From positions 54,951-118,950 of the forward strand of contig JANQJF010000024.1 in the NCBI GenBank assembly GCA_028281765.1: 64,000 nucleotides of DNA. The letters are read 5' to 3'. Numbering within the stretch: the stretch's first letter is position 1; every line of letters begins with the position of its first letter. The position numbers and the translations under genes were made by a program. The stretch is from Planctomycetota bacterium. Lineage in GTDB: Bacteria > Planctomycetota > UBA1135 > UBA2386. The notes beneath the pieces were generated by a model. The model was not told the origin of the DNA. It was given only the letters and a program-made list of their open reading frames with translations, and made no database searches. Positions 18,834 through 27,293 of the stretch are shown one piece after another.

Positions 18834-19294
18834 CTGTTACAAAAAGTGTCGGAGCGATGCGCGAACGACTGCAGCTGACCGAGGAAGACGGACTGAGGGC
18901 TCTCGAGGACCACGCTCGAGACAAGGCGGCGTTCGCGCGCGCGAAGTACGGCGGCACGATCGGCTTCGAGGAAATGCGCGCGATCCTCGAAGATCCCGAG
19001 GTCGTTCGCTTCCAGACCGAGCTGCGGTTCGACGGCCAGCTGTTGCCCGGGGAGTTCGCCCATCTCGAAGCGCGTGGGGATCGCGCCTCGGAGGGCTACT
19101 CCCTGTTCGTGCATCCGTCGTTCGCGCAGCGGCCGGACGTCCTGCCGATGCTGATCGCCTACCACCTCGTCCGCGTGAACTACGGCGACATGGCGACGAC
19201 CGACGCCGCGGAACTCTTCGGATCGACGCTGCTCGGGATCGATCGCGAGGAGTACTACGCGGCGCTGTGCGGCTTCTCGGACGCTTTGGCGTGA
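18830..19294 (+). CDS. Small protein of unknown function, last gene of the nap-HAO operon
   Basis: GTG 18830 overlaps the HAO stop (GTGA), giving 154 residues; ATG 18857 is an alternative. I do not recognise the family. It is soluble, lacks cysteines for hemes apart from one near the end and shows a mainly helical pattern (YSLFVHPSFAQRPDVLPMLI). Translational coupling to the octaheme cytochrome suggests a role in its maturation or regulation, but this is inference. Its 3' end overlaps the convergent membrane protein gene by 40 nt. Confidence 0.7.
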   Translation: MTVTKSVGAMRERLQLTEEDGLRALEDHARDKAAFARAKYGGTIGFEEMRAILEDPEVVRFQTELRFDGQLLPGEFAHLEARGDRASEGYSLFVHPSFAQRPDVLPMLIAYHLVRVNYGDMATTDAAELFGSTLLGIDREEYYAALCGFSDALA

Positions 19295-20682
19295 ACGACG
19301 GCGGCGGGCAGCCAAACGCCGACGAGTAGCCAACACGCCCCCAGCCAGTGCTCGAGTAGACGGTCCATACTCGAGCGCAGATGGTGCCGCAGATCCGTCT
19401 CGGGGGAGGCGAGGAACGGCACGAACAGGAAGAGCCAGCCGATCACGAGGAACGCCGCGAGTGCCGGACTCGGGCATCGCGCCGTGTATCGACGCGGCAC
19501 GAGTGCGAGCAGGAAGACCAGCCCGAACACGAGACCCATCCGCCGAACCATGAACATGTACTGGAGATGCCCGACGAGGATCGTCGGCAGGTCGCGCAGG
19601 CGCTCGAGGATGCGGTCGGTCCCGGACAAGTAGGCAGACAGCGCGTCGCCGTTCGGGATCGAGGAACGAAGCGCCGCCGCGACGAGGAACGCGACGATCG
19701 GCAACGCCAACAGGATCGCGATCGGCACGGCCGCGTGTCGATCGCGTCGATCCAGCCAGGTCTTCGATCCGATCGCGGCGCTGGCGACGACGAGCACGCC
19801 AGCCCACAGCACCGCCCTCGGCGATTCGCGGCTCGTCAACCGGAAGTAGAGCGGCAGCCACGTCAGCGCACCGACCGCCCACCCGACGACGATCGGCACG
19901 AACTCGCGCCGCTTCCCGAACCCCCAAACCGCCGCCGCCGCGATCGGGGCGTAGAACAGACCTTCGGGCTTCACGAGGACGACGAGCGCCGCACCGGCGA
20001 ACAGGAGCAGCCGATCCTTCGCGAGCATGCCGGCCGCGAGCGCCGTCACGCAGAAGCAGACGAAGAAATCGCCGAATCCCGAGTCGACGCTGCCCATCGT
20101 CGAGTCCGTGAGCATCGGAGTGACGCCGAAACACACCGCGAACAGCGGGACCCAGGTCGCCGCGACGGTGCGTCGCAGCGCGCTGGCGAAGGTCACCAGC
20201 ATCGTGACGTACAGCAGTGGAAACACCAGGCGTCCCGCATCCGCGCCCAGGAGACGCATCGCGCTCGCGAGAGCGAGCGGCTGGGTCAGCGGGTACTCGC
20301 GCGTCTGCACGTAGACGGCGTCCTGCGTGAAGAACGTCTGCTGCAGCGTCGGCGCGTCGAAGAATACGCGCGCCCGCACGTCCCAGTAGTTCGCGCCATC
20401 CCAAGCGCGGGGCGGGGTCGCGACCGAACCGTACGCGACTGCAACGACCGCGATGCCGAGCACGACCAGCGCCGTGACCCACTGCCAGTTCCTGGCCACG
20501 TCACCGTAGTCGGGCGCAGGCGAAGTCGGCCACTGCCGAGCGAGGCCGAGCCCCACCAGGAGTGCAATCGGCAGCCACCCGGACCACACCGACACGTCGG
20601 TCGCGAGCAACCAGTGCGCGAGCAGCGCGAACAACGCGAACCCGGCTGTCACTCCGCGCGCGATCCACTCCGCGTGCTTCAC
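19255..20682 (-). CDS. GT-C-like polytopic membrane protein (possible glycosyltransferase)
   Basis: The 475-residue protein has about ten to twelve membrane helices. An acidic first loop (PPRAWDGANYWDVRARVFF) is typical of GT-C lipid-phosphosugar transferases such as the family 39 type. A conserved-looking VKPEGLFYAPIA segment lies mid-protein. The likely job is transfer of a sugar from a polyprenyl carrier outside the inner membrane, but substrate is unknown. The start ATG overlaps the stop of the upstream small membrane protein by four bases. Confidence 0.75.
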   Translation of the reverse strand: MKHAEWIARGVTAGFALFALLAHWLLATDVSVWSGWLPIALLVGLGLARQWPTSPAPDYGDVARNWQWVTALVVLGIAVVAVAYGSVATPPRAWDGANYWDVRARVFFDAPTLQQTFFTQDAVYVQTREYPLTQPLALASAMRLLGADAGRLVFPLLYVTMLVTFASALRRTVAATWVPLFAVCFGVTPMLTDSTMGSVDSGFGDFFVCFCVTALAAGMLAKDRLLLFAGAALVVLVKPEGLFYAPIAAAAVWGFGKRREFVPIVVGWAVGALTWLPLYFRLTSRESPRAVLWAGVLVVASAAIGSKTWLDRRDRHAAVPIAILLALPIVAFLVAAALRSSIPNGDALSAYLSGTDRILERLRDLPTILVGHLQYMFMVRRMGLVFGLVFLLALVPRRYTARCPSPALAAFLVIGWLFLFVPFLASPETDLRHHLRSSMDRLLEHWLGACWLLVGVWLPAAVVHAKASEKPHSAA

Positions 20683-21161
20683 CGCAGCTCCAACTCGACC
20701 CGGTCGCCGTAGCTCACGAGAATGAACACGCCTTCTCGGCCATCGAGACTGCCACGGGCGATGGGGCGACTCGCGAACTCGCGATCCCCGACTGCCACCC
20801 CATCCGTCCGGACACAGAGCCGTGGGTAGAGGATCGACGCCGCGAACTCGAACGCGCCGTGCGGCACGCCGCGGTAGAGCACGACGCCGTCCTCGGGGAC
20901 ACTGTCCAGGAGGAACTCGACGGCGTCCGCGCCCTGGTGATGGATCGTGTCCAGGTGAAACCGTGCGGGGCCGAGCTCGTGGTAGCGCTCGACCTGCTCG
21001 ATGCGCTTCTGGATCGCGCCGCGCGGCAGCCGCACCAGAACGAGGCCGAGGTGGACGAGGAGTCCGATCCAGAGCAAGCGACGCCAGAGCACGGTCTCCT
21101 TGTACCGACGCCCCCGAGCGAAGTCCAAGTCCGCCGGACTCGGGGTTGCACCCTCAGACAA
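20679..21161 (-). CDS. Small membrane protein of unknown function, coupled to the GT-C-like gene
   Basis: The frame codes up to 160 residues with one membrane helix (LLWIGLLVHLGLVLVRL) and a C-terminal extracytoplasmic beta-rich part. The only start at the far 5' end is a TTG at 21161 that lies inside an operator-like inverted repeat, so a start further in (for example TTG near 21128 or GTG before LWRRLLW) is possible. It overlaps the downstream GT-C-like gene by four bases. No family is recognised; it may be an accessory subunit of that enzyme. Confidence 0.6.
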   Translation of the reverse strand: MSEGATPSPADLDFARGRRYKETVLWRRLLWIGLLVHLGLVLVRLPRGAIQKRIEQVERYHELGPARFHLDTIHHQGADAVEFLLDSVPEDGVVLYRGVPHGAFEFAASILYPRLCVRTDGVAVGDREFASRPIARGSLDGREGVFILVSYGDRVELELR

Positions 21162-21173
21162 TTCGTCTTAGGG
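21151..21173. promoter_or_regulatory. Operator-like inverted repeat 1 for the BlaI-type repressor
   Basis: CCCTCAGAC-AATTC-GTCTTAGGG is an inverted repeat of nine-base arms with one mismatch and a five-base spacer. It shares the core CTCAGAC-N5-GTCTkAG with the second site 26 bp to the right (centre to centre). BlaI/MecI repressors bind such paired palindromes ahead of their own genes. It also overlaps the 5' end of the divergent gene, so it could control both directions. Confidence 0.55.
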
Positions 21174-21178
21174 TCGTA

Positions 21179-21197
21179 CTCAGACACCACGTCTGAG
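21179..21197. promoter_or_regulatory. Operator-like inverted repeat 2 for the BlaI-type repressor
   Basis: CTCAGAC-ACCAC-GTCTGAG is a perfect seven-base inverted repeat with a five-base spacer, ending 8 nt before the repressor ATG at 21205. It repeats the core of the first site. Its position suggests autoregulation by blocking the promoter or start region. Confidence 0.6.
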
Positions 21198-21204
21198 GAA
21201 CGCG

Positions 21205-21621
21205 ATGACACCAGACACCCCCAACGTGACGGAAGCGGAGCTCGCCGTGCTCCAGGTCCTGTGGTCCACCGGACTCGCGACGATCCGCGAGATCCGCGAC
21301 GAGCTCTACCCCGGCGGCGGGACTTCGGAGTACGCGACCGTGCAGAAGCTCCTGGAGCGCCTCGAGGCGAAGCAGCTCGTGAAGCGTTCGCGGCGCGCGG
21401 TTCCCCATACGTTCTCGCCCAGGGTGGGACGCGACGATCTCGTCGGGCAGCGGCTCGACGACCTGGCGGACGCGCTGTGTGACGGATCCTTCGCCCCCAT
21501 CGTCAGCCATCTCGTGAAGCGCCGCGGACTCAAGGCGGCCGAGCGGGAAGAACTACAGGAGCTGATCGATCGTGTCCTGAAACCGGCCAAGGGCCGCCAG
21601 CGCCGGGGAGCCGATCGATGA
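21205..21621 (+). CDS. BlaI/MecI/CopY-family transcriptional repressor
   Basis: The 138-residue protein has the winged-helix start of the family (VTEAELAVLQVLWSTG, TIREIRDELYPGG, YATVQKLLERLEAKQLV) and a helical C-terminal dimerisation and cleavage region. Partners of the family are inactivated when a membrane metalloprotease senses a ligand. The protease gene follows with a four-base overlap (ATGA). Two inverted repeats directly upstream look like its operators. Confidence 0.93.
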   Translation: MTPDTPNVTEAELAVLQVLWSTGLATIREIRDELYPGGGTSEYATVQKLLERLEAKQLVKRSRRAVPHTFSPRVGRDDLVGQRLDDLADALCDGSFAPIVSHLVKRRGLKAAEREELQELIDRVLKPAKGRQRRGADR

Positions 21622-23174
21622 CGGACTGGGTCTCCTGGGGCGCTTCCTCACTCGTCATCGCGACCGCGCTCGGCGCCGCGGGGTGGCTCACGGCCAGGCG
21701 CGGCCATCCGACGATCGGCCACGCGCTGATCGCCTTGGCCCTGCTCGAACTCGTGACTCCGCCGCTGTGGAGCATCCCCTTGTTTCCCACGGTACCGGTG
21801 ATCATCGAACCGGGTGCGGCCTTCCGCGCCGCGGCCGATGTCGTCTTGCCACACTCGACCGGATCGGTCGACCCGGCGGCGGTCGCGTGGACGAGCTGGA
21901 TCGCGCTCGCGTGGCTGCTCGGCACGCTCGTCACCCTGTCGGTTCACACGTCGCGATTCCTGCGGCTCGGGCGCCGCGTCGCGTCGATGCGCCCCGCCCC
22001 CGCCGCGATCACGAGCGAGCTCGACGTGCTCGCCCGGCGGCTCGGGCTACGTCGCGCACCCGCGGCCCGGGTCGTCGAAGCGAACGTCGCGCCGATGATC
22101 TGCCCGACGACCCGCGGCCTGCGACTCGTCCTGCCCGCGCGACTCCTCGCGACGCTCTCACCCGAAGCCCGCACGACCGTCTTGATCCACGAACTCGCGC
22201 ACGTGCGACGCGGCGACTGGGCGGTCCGCTTCCTGGAGACCGCGGCCGTCGCCGTCTGGTGGTGGATGCCGCTCGTCTTCTGGCTGCGTCGGGAGCTTCG
22301 GCGCACGGAGGAACTGTGCTGTGACGCGTGGGTCGCGAGCGAGATGCCGCGCGCACGCGAAAGCTATGCCGAAGCCCTCGTCGCGACCACGGCGCTCGTC
22401 GAGCGCGTGCCATCGCCGGCGAGCGGACTCGGACCTGTCGAAGAACTGGAACAGAGGATCGAAATGCTGCAGAACCCTTCGCCGCGCACGATCGGCCGCG
22501 CCGGCCGCGTCGCTCTCCTGGCCGTCTTGGTCGGAGTCCTTCCCGTCGTCGCCTGCCACTCCCCCGCCGAAGTGTCCGTCGCCGCACCGAGCAACGACGA
22601 CCGGCACGCGTTCGTCATGGGCGCGGTCGAAGAAGATCGACGTATCGACGTCACCGCGGGAGACTGCACGGTGCTCGACGCGCTGAGCGCCGCGAAGACC
22701 ACCGCGGACGCCGACCGCTCGCGCGTCGTTCTCGTCCGCCCGGAGCACGAGGGCTCGCCCGTGCTGCTCACGATCGACGTCGAATCGATGCTTCGCACCG
22801 GAGCGACGGAGCGCAACGTGCTGCTGCAACCGCGCGATATCGTCTACGTCGCACGGCACTCCGACCGGAACCCGATGCTCGACGCCTCCCAGTTCACGCG
22901 ACCGCTGATCAACAAGTCGACGATCGAGAAGGGTGACGACGTCCGCTGCTTGGTCGAGCCGTCCCTGACCGAACGGTCGGGAATGGAGTTACTCGAAGAA
23001 CTCAAACGGCCACAGCGGATCGGCGAGGAAGGCACGATCTTGGTGCCCTACGTCGGCTCGCTGAAGGTCGACGGGTTGACCACCACTGCGGCGACCGAGC
23101 TGATCAACGAACGACTCGGCGAGTTCTTCGCAATCGACCTGCACGTGCAGGTACGGGCCAGCGAAGCACGCTGA
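21618..23174 (+). CDS. M56 (BlaR1-like) membrane metalloprotease with C-terminal SLBB/polysaccharide-export-like domains
   Basis: The N-terminal half has several membrane helices and the gluzincin zinc site HELAH near residue 190 with the third-ligand region EELCCD near 230, as in BlaR1/MecR1. A further hydrophobic segment near residues 305-325 leads outside the membrane. Where BlaR1 carries a penicillin-binding sensor, this protein instead has an SLBB-like segment (TVLDALSAA to LLQPRDIVYV) and a polysaccharide-export-like segment (GTILVPYVGSLKVDGLT). It may sense an envelope glycan rather than a beta-lactam; this is inference. It probably signals to the BlaI-type repressor encoded just before it. 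Confidence 0.85.
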   Translation: MTDWVSWGASSLVIATALGAAGWLTARRGHPTIGHALIALALLELVTPPLWSIPLFPTVPVIIEPGAAFRAAADVVLPHSTGSVDPAAVAWTSWIALAWLLGTLVTLSVHTSRFLRLGRRVASMRPAPAAITSELDVLARRLGLRRAPAARVVEANVAPMICPTTRGLRLVLPARLLATLSPEARTTVLIHELAHVRRGDWAVRFLETAAVAVWWWMPLVFWLRRELRRTEELCCDAWVASEMPRARESYAEALVATTALVERVPSPASGLGPVEELEQRIEMLQNPSPRTIGRAGRVALLAVLVGVLPVVACHSPAEVSVAAPSNDDRHAFVMGAVEEDRRIDVTAGDCTVLDALSAAKTTADADRSRVVLVRPEHEGSPVLLTIDVESMLRTGATERNVLLQPRDIVYVARHSDRNPMLDASQFTRPLINKSTIEKGDDVRCLVEPSLTERSGMELLEELKRPQRIGEEGTILVPYVGSLKVDGLTTTAATELINERLGEFFAIDLHVQVRASEAR

Positions 23175-23234
23175 GCGCGGGCGCGATCACCGGGAGGAGC
23201 CGGCGCGCGCCCGAGTCGCGGCTGAAAACCGACC

Positions 23235-23831
23235 TCAGGCCTCGGCGGCCATACGCGACGCGCCGTCCGCGTCGTTGCCCGGCGCCTTCTTGAGGATGCC
23301 GTTGTCCGCGGCGCGGACCTTCGACTTCGCACGGGGCTTCCGCTGCGCGAGCAGTTCGGCGCGAAGCATTTCCTCGAGGGTCCGGTCGCGCTCTTCCGAG
23401 CTCGCTTCGATCTGCTTCTCGAGGGCCGCGGCTTCGTCCGAACTCTGGCACAGCATGCGCTGGGCCTGGTCGCTCGAGCTGTAGAAGCGGGCACCGCCCA
23501 TCACCGGGCAGAGCAGCGTGCCGTCGGCAGCCTTGATCGCGGCGCCGTCCGGCACCTCGAGCCAATCGCCGCGGGAGATCTGCGCGTCCCGCTCTGACCA
23601 GCGGTCGCGGACTTCCGGCTCGATCGGCCGGGTGTCGTCGAGGAGGTAGGTCGGGGTGACGTCGTAGTGACGGCACAGCGACTCCAGCATCGGGAGTGTC
23701 GGGAGAGAACGGCCCTGCTCGAGGTGGGACATCGTCGCAGGACGAACACCCAGCTTCTTGGCCGTGACGCCTTGCGGCTCACGCTTGAAGCGGGTGCGGA
23801 GATAGAACAGCTTGAGGTGCAGTCGCCGCAT
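23235..23831 (-). CDS. XRE-family helix-turn-helix regulator
   Basis: The 198-residue protein opens with an XRE/Cro HTH (GVTAKKLGVRPATMSHLEQG, then LPMLESLCRHYDVTPTYLL). The C-terminal two-thirds is charged and partly coiled, without a recognised ligand domain. I chose ATG 23831 (MRRLHLKLFYLRTRFKREPQ), since the frame beyond is low-complexity. The target is unknown. The gene is convergent with the M56 gene, 60 nt away. Confidence 0.82.
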   Translation of the reverse strand: MRRLHLKLFYLRTRFKREPQGVTAKKLGVRPATMSHLEQGRSLPTLPMLESLCRHYDVTPTYLLDDTRPIEPEVRDRWSERDAQISRGDWLEVPDGAAIKAADGTLLCPVMGGARFYSSSDQAQRMLCQSSDEAAALEKQIEASSEERDRTLEEMLRAELLAQRKPRAKSKVRAADNGILKKAPGNDADGASRMAAEA

Positions 23832-24145
23832 GAGGGGGATCCTGAGGGCGGGGAGGGATGGGAGGAGATTGGGGATGAAGAGAACGCGGGAAGGGAGCGA
23901 GGGTGGTTCGTAGGAACGTAACCCAGTCCGGGAATCCGTCAAACCGGGCCTCGCTCTGCGAACAGTCCGTTGCGGTCCGTCGCAGTGGAGGAAGTAGCAG
24001 GAGTCGTGAGCGGGTACGGCCGATAGCATCGGACCGTCACGTCGCCGTGCTGGACTAGCGGTCGACCCGAAAAAAGTTGCCCGACGGTCGAGAAAATTGC
24101 ACATCGCGCAGGCCGACCGCGCACGTCCGGCACCTGGCCCGCAGA
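23832..24145. other. Intergenic region between the divergent XRE regulator and rsmJ
   Basis: I see no convincing gene in this 314-nt stretch. It should hold both divergent promoters. A short inverted repeat, GTTC-GTAG-GAAC, lies near 23908-23919 and could be a site for the XRE protein. A short A-rich run (near 24070) precedes rsmJ. Confidence 0.4.
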
Positions 24146-24859
24146 ATGGCCCCGATGCCTCGAATCGTGATCTGCGCCACGAGCTGGCCACCGGAGACCA
24201 CTGCCGCGCTGGCCGCGAAAGTCGGAGCTCCCGTCGCCACGGAGGGTTGCGACTACGACGGCATGTTGGAGCGAGGTCCGGACGGCGGGCTGCAGCTCGC
24301 CGTTCGGGACGGAGGCCGCCCGCTGCGAGTCGATTTGTCCTCCGCCCGACCGCGCGCGGACGACCTCTTGGTCCGCGCGATCGGCAAGGGCCGCGGCGTG
24401 CAGACGGTGTTCGACGCGACGGCCGGACTCGGGCGAGATTCCTGGACCATGACACAGGCCGGATTGGACGTAACCGCCTGCGAGCGCCTGCCATGGCTCG
24501 CGGAGCTGCTGAGGGACGGGCTCCGGCGGGCGGGGACCGAGGCCGTAGAAGTCGTCGCGGGCGAGGCGATCGAACGGCTCGCAGAACTCACGTCCCCAGT
24601 CGATGCCGTCTACCTCGACCCGATGTTCGCCGCCCACTCGAAGAGCGCCCTCCCGAAGCGCGAACTCCAGCTGCTCCGCACCCTGTGCGGCGCCGGCGAC
24701 GACGCAGGTGTAGAGCTACTCGACGCAGCCCGGCACTCCGCGCGTCGACGCGTCGTGGTCAAGCGGCGACCGAGCGCGCCCCCACTCGGCGGGGTCCCGG
24801 CGAGCAGCTCGCTGCAGGGCAACCGCGTGCGGTTCGACCTCTACACGCCGCTCGCGTAG
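24146..24859 (+). CDS. rsmJ: 16S rRNA m2G1516 methyltransferase RsmJ-like
   Basis: The SAM-binding motif DATAGLGRDSWTMTQAGLDV, the catalytic-region YLDPMFAAHSKSALPKRE and the end VVVKRRPSAPPLGG match RsmJ (YhiQ). The protein methylates a guanine in helix 45 of 16S rRNA. About 237 residues is the normal size. The start could be ATG 24146 or ATG 24155. The 3' end overlaps the convergent prmA gene by 19 nt. Confidence 0.88.
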   Translation: MAPMPRIVICATSWPPETTAALAAKVGAPVATEGCDYDGMLERGPDGGLQLAVRDGGRPLRVDLSSARPRADDLLVRAIGKGRGVQTVFDATAGLGRDSWTMTQAGLDVTACERLPWLAELLRDGLRRAGTEAVEVVAGEAIERLAELTSPVDAVYLDPMFAAHSKSALPKRELQLLRTLCGAGDDAGVELLDAARHSARRRVVVKRRPSAPPLGGVPASSSLQGNRVRFDLYTPLA

Positions 24860-25614
24860 GCCAGCGCCACGAACTCGTCCCGCTGCACACGCTCGGCGGG
24901 ATCGCCCGGAACGCGATGCTCGATCGCTTCGACTTCGTGCGGACGCATGCCGGACAGCACGAGCGGCCCGCACCCGTTCCAGACCGCGAGGACGGAATCC
25001 AACGCTGCCGCGAGCTCGTGGCCGGCGAGGTTGGCGACGACGGCGTCGACACGCGCGCCGAGCGCCTCCGCCCCGCCCACGCACACGTGCGCCGCCGGCA
25101 GCAGCTCCCTCGTCGCGCGCACCGACGGCTCGTCGATGTCGCACGCGTGGATCGTCGCGACGCCACGGGCCGCCGCGTAGGCGGCCAGAACACCCGACCC
25201 GCAACCGACGTCCGCGAACGATTCAATCCCGGACGTCCAGACCGCGTCCATCGCGAGCAGCGCGGCTTGCGTGCTGCCGTGCTCCCCGCTGCCGAACGCG
25301 CCGCCTCGCGGCACGACGATCGTCGTGCCGACGAAGTCCGGCGGCTGCGCGACCCAGGGCGGCCGCACGAGGATCGCATCCCCGACGAGAATCGCCCGGT
25401 CGTCCTCGAGCCCGGTCGGCATGCTCTCCGGCACGGGCAGCTCCTCGACCTCGACACCGTCGAACGTCGCGTCGAACGAATCCGCGACGACCGAGAGCTC
25501 GACTTCGCCCGCCCGCTCGACGACCGCAGTGACGTCGTAGCGGATCAGGCACACGTCGAGCGCGCGGGCCAGCGCATCCGGAGCTCCCCGCAGCGCGATC
25601 CGGAGTTCCGTCAA
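24841..25614 (-). CDS. prmA: Ribosomal protein L11 methyltransferase-like PrmA
   Basis: PrmA-type motifs are visible: GGAFGSGEHGSTQAALLAMD, the SAM loop FADVGCGSGVLAAYAA and VANLAGHEL. The N-terminal part corresponds to the substrate-recognition domain, here shorter than in E. coli. The start is TTG 25614 (MTELRIALRG), only 3 nt after the stop of the porin gene, so it is probably co-transcribed with it. It methylates ribosomal protein L11 in the family; a diverged target is possible. Confidence 0.85.
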   Translation of the reverse strand: MTELRIALRGAPDALARALDVCLIRYDVTAVVERAGEVELSVVADSFDATFDGVEVEELPVPESMPTGLEDDRAILVGDAILVRPPWVAQPPDFVGTTIVVPRGGAFGSGEHGSTQAALLAMDAVWTSGIESFADVGCGSGVLAAYAAARGVATIHACDIDEPSVRATRELLPAAHVCVGGAEALGARVDAVVANLAGHELAAALDSVLAVWNGCGPLVLSGMRPHEVEAIEHRVPGDPAERVQRDEFVALAYASGV

Positions 25615-25617
25615 GAC

Positions 25618-26919
25618 TCAGAAGCGCAGGTCGCCCTGCACGTAGAAGAAGTGCGCCAGATCGTCGTCGCCGTTTGCGTCGATCGCGCCCGCACCCGGGA
25701 TGAACAGACTGAAGCCGACCTGCACCGACGTCTTCGCGGGCGCGTGGTCGAAACGGTGCGTGTAGATGACGTCGAGTTCATTGCCCATCGTGTTCGAGAT
25801 CCCGGGCGCGCCCGCCGACAGCGTCGCGTTCGGACCGCGGAAGGCGTCGCCTTCCTCGAACGTCCGAAAGTAGTGCCAGGATACGGCGAGATCGCTGTTC
25901 TCGGTCGTATCGGTCCGCCACTCGCCCATGAAATGCATCATGTTCTCCCAGAACGCGAAGTCGATGATGCCCCACACGCCGTGCGCGGTCGGGAAGAGGT
26001 TGTCGAACCGTTCGTTGTCCGACGAGTTCGGATCGTTGCCGGATGCCAGGTTGACCTCGAGCCGCGCCGTCGAGGGCGAATCGTCGAATCGCTGGAGCAC
26101 GTGCGCGTGGGCCGCGAACGTCTCTCCGATCGGGATATCGGCACCGTCCTGCTCGCCGACCTGCGTCGCGACCTCGGTACCGAACTCGAGGTTTCCGAAC
26201 TGTCGAATCCATCGTGAGCCGAGGGTCGTCCGATTCGCGGTCCCTCCGGCAGCCGTCTCCTCCGTGTTGACGAAGATCACGTAGAGATCCAGTTCGCTCA
26301 CATCGGTGAAGTGGGTCGCCTGCCCGCCGACGACGAACGCGTCCCCGAAGTTCGTGGAGACGCCGCTCTCGTCGATCTGGAACACGTAGGCATCGATCCG
26401 CCACGTCTCGTCGTCGAGGTCCCAGGTCTGACGAATGCCGTCGAACGACCGCCCCTGATTCAGCCATTCGAGCGAGCCGATCAGGCGTTGATCCCCGAGG
26501 TTGATCGTCTGGCGACCGATCTTCGTCGTCCCACCGAGGCCGGGCACGTCCGCGAGCTTCACGTAGCCCTGGTGGAGGTCGAAGCCGTCGGCCGAAGCAT
26601 CGATCGTGCTCGTCTCCTCACCCCACAGCCGGACGTCCTGGAGCTGGAAGAACGCCGAGAGCTGCTCGTCGATGTCGATGTCGAAACCGAGACGCGCACG
26701 CTGCAGGAAGAAGTCCGCGTCGTCGGCTCGACTCGTCGACAGGTCGTAGTTGTGCCGGTTCTCGAAGCGCAGCCGGTATTGACCGGAGACCTCGAGCTTG
26801 CGCGCGCCGGGAATGATCACGCGGCCGGTGTCCTGGATCGGCTCGGACGGCGCGTCCTGTGCGAATGCCAGGGTCGTGAGGAAAGGAACGCAACACAGAA
26901 GAGGGCGGACCTCGCGCAT
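25618..26919 (-). CDS. Outer-membrane beta-barrel porin, alginate-export family
   Basis: ATG 26919 with an AAAAGG element just upstream gives a 433-residue precursor whose signal peptide ends near LAFAQD. The mature protein begins with the alginate-export-family strand pattern (LEVSGQYRLRFENRHNY, FFLQRARLGFDIDIDEQLSA, LRLWGEE-like) and alternating strands continue to a terminal aromatic (GDLRF). Such barrels pass anionic solutes across the outer membrane; the substrate here is unknown. The divergent CBS gene shares the upstream region. Confidence 0.85.
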   Translation of the reverse strand: MREVRPLLCCVPFLTTLAFAQDAPSEPIQDTGRVIIPGARKLEVSGQYRLRFENRHNYDLSTSRADDADFFLQRARLGFDIDIDEQLSAFFQLQDVRLWGEETSTIDASADGFDLHQGYVKLADVPGLGGTTKIGRQTINLGDQRLIGSLEWLNQGRSFDGIRQTWDLDDETWRIDAYVFQIDESGVSTNFGDAFVVGGQATHFTDVSELDLYVIFVNTEETAAGGTANRTTLGSRWIRQFGNLEFGTEVATQVGEQDGADIPIGETFAAHAHVLQRFDDSPSTARLEVNLASGNDPNSSDNERFDNLFPTAHGVWGIIDFAFWENMMHFMGEWRTDTTENSDLAVSWHYFRTFEEGDAFRGPNATLSAGAPGISNTMGNELDVIYTHRFDHAPAKTSVQVGFSLFIPGAGAIDANGDDDLAHFFYVQGDLRF

Positions 26920-27293
26920 ATGCCTTTTCGCCTCGATAGGGTGGATTGGAATACCACGCAATCATCGGGCCAGTCTGCCAATGACATTGGCGCGCCCCGG
27001 AACGGCAATGAGCCTCGCAATGGCTCGCACCGCCGAGAGCCGAGACTCGCGAATCCGAGAGCTTGCCGAGAGGAGGTCCGGCGACTGGCAGGCGATCGAA
27101 AACGGCCGAGCCACGTCCGCCGTGCTGCGACTCGCACTCGACCGCTCCGAGAACGAGTCGACGCGGCCGAGCGCTCGGATCCGGCACGTGGGACTGCGCG
27201 GGAGCGCGTTCCGATGGCGGCGGAGCGCAGACCCCGCCGGAATCGCATGTCCCGTCGCGCGCCTGGAACGCTTTTCGTTAGGGGACAGTCATC
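26920..27293. other. Intergenic region between divergent porin and CBS genes, with a palindrome
   Basis: No gene is supported here. The perfect palindrome GCCAATG-A-CATTGGC at 26977-26991 is a probable regulator site. The rest is G+C-rich with short CTCGC-type repetitions. Divergent promoters for the porin and the CBS-USP pair are expected. Confidence 0.45.
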
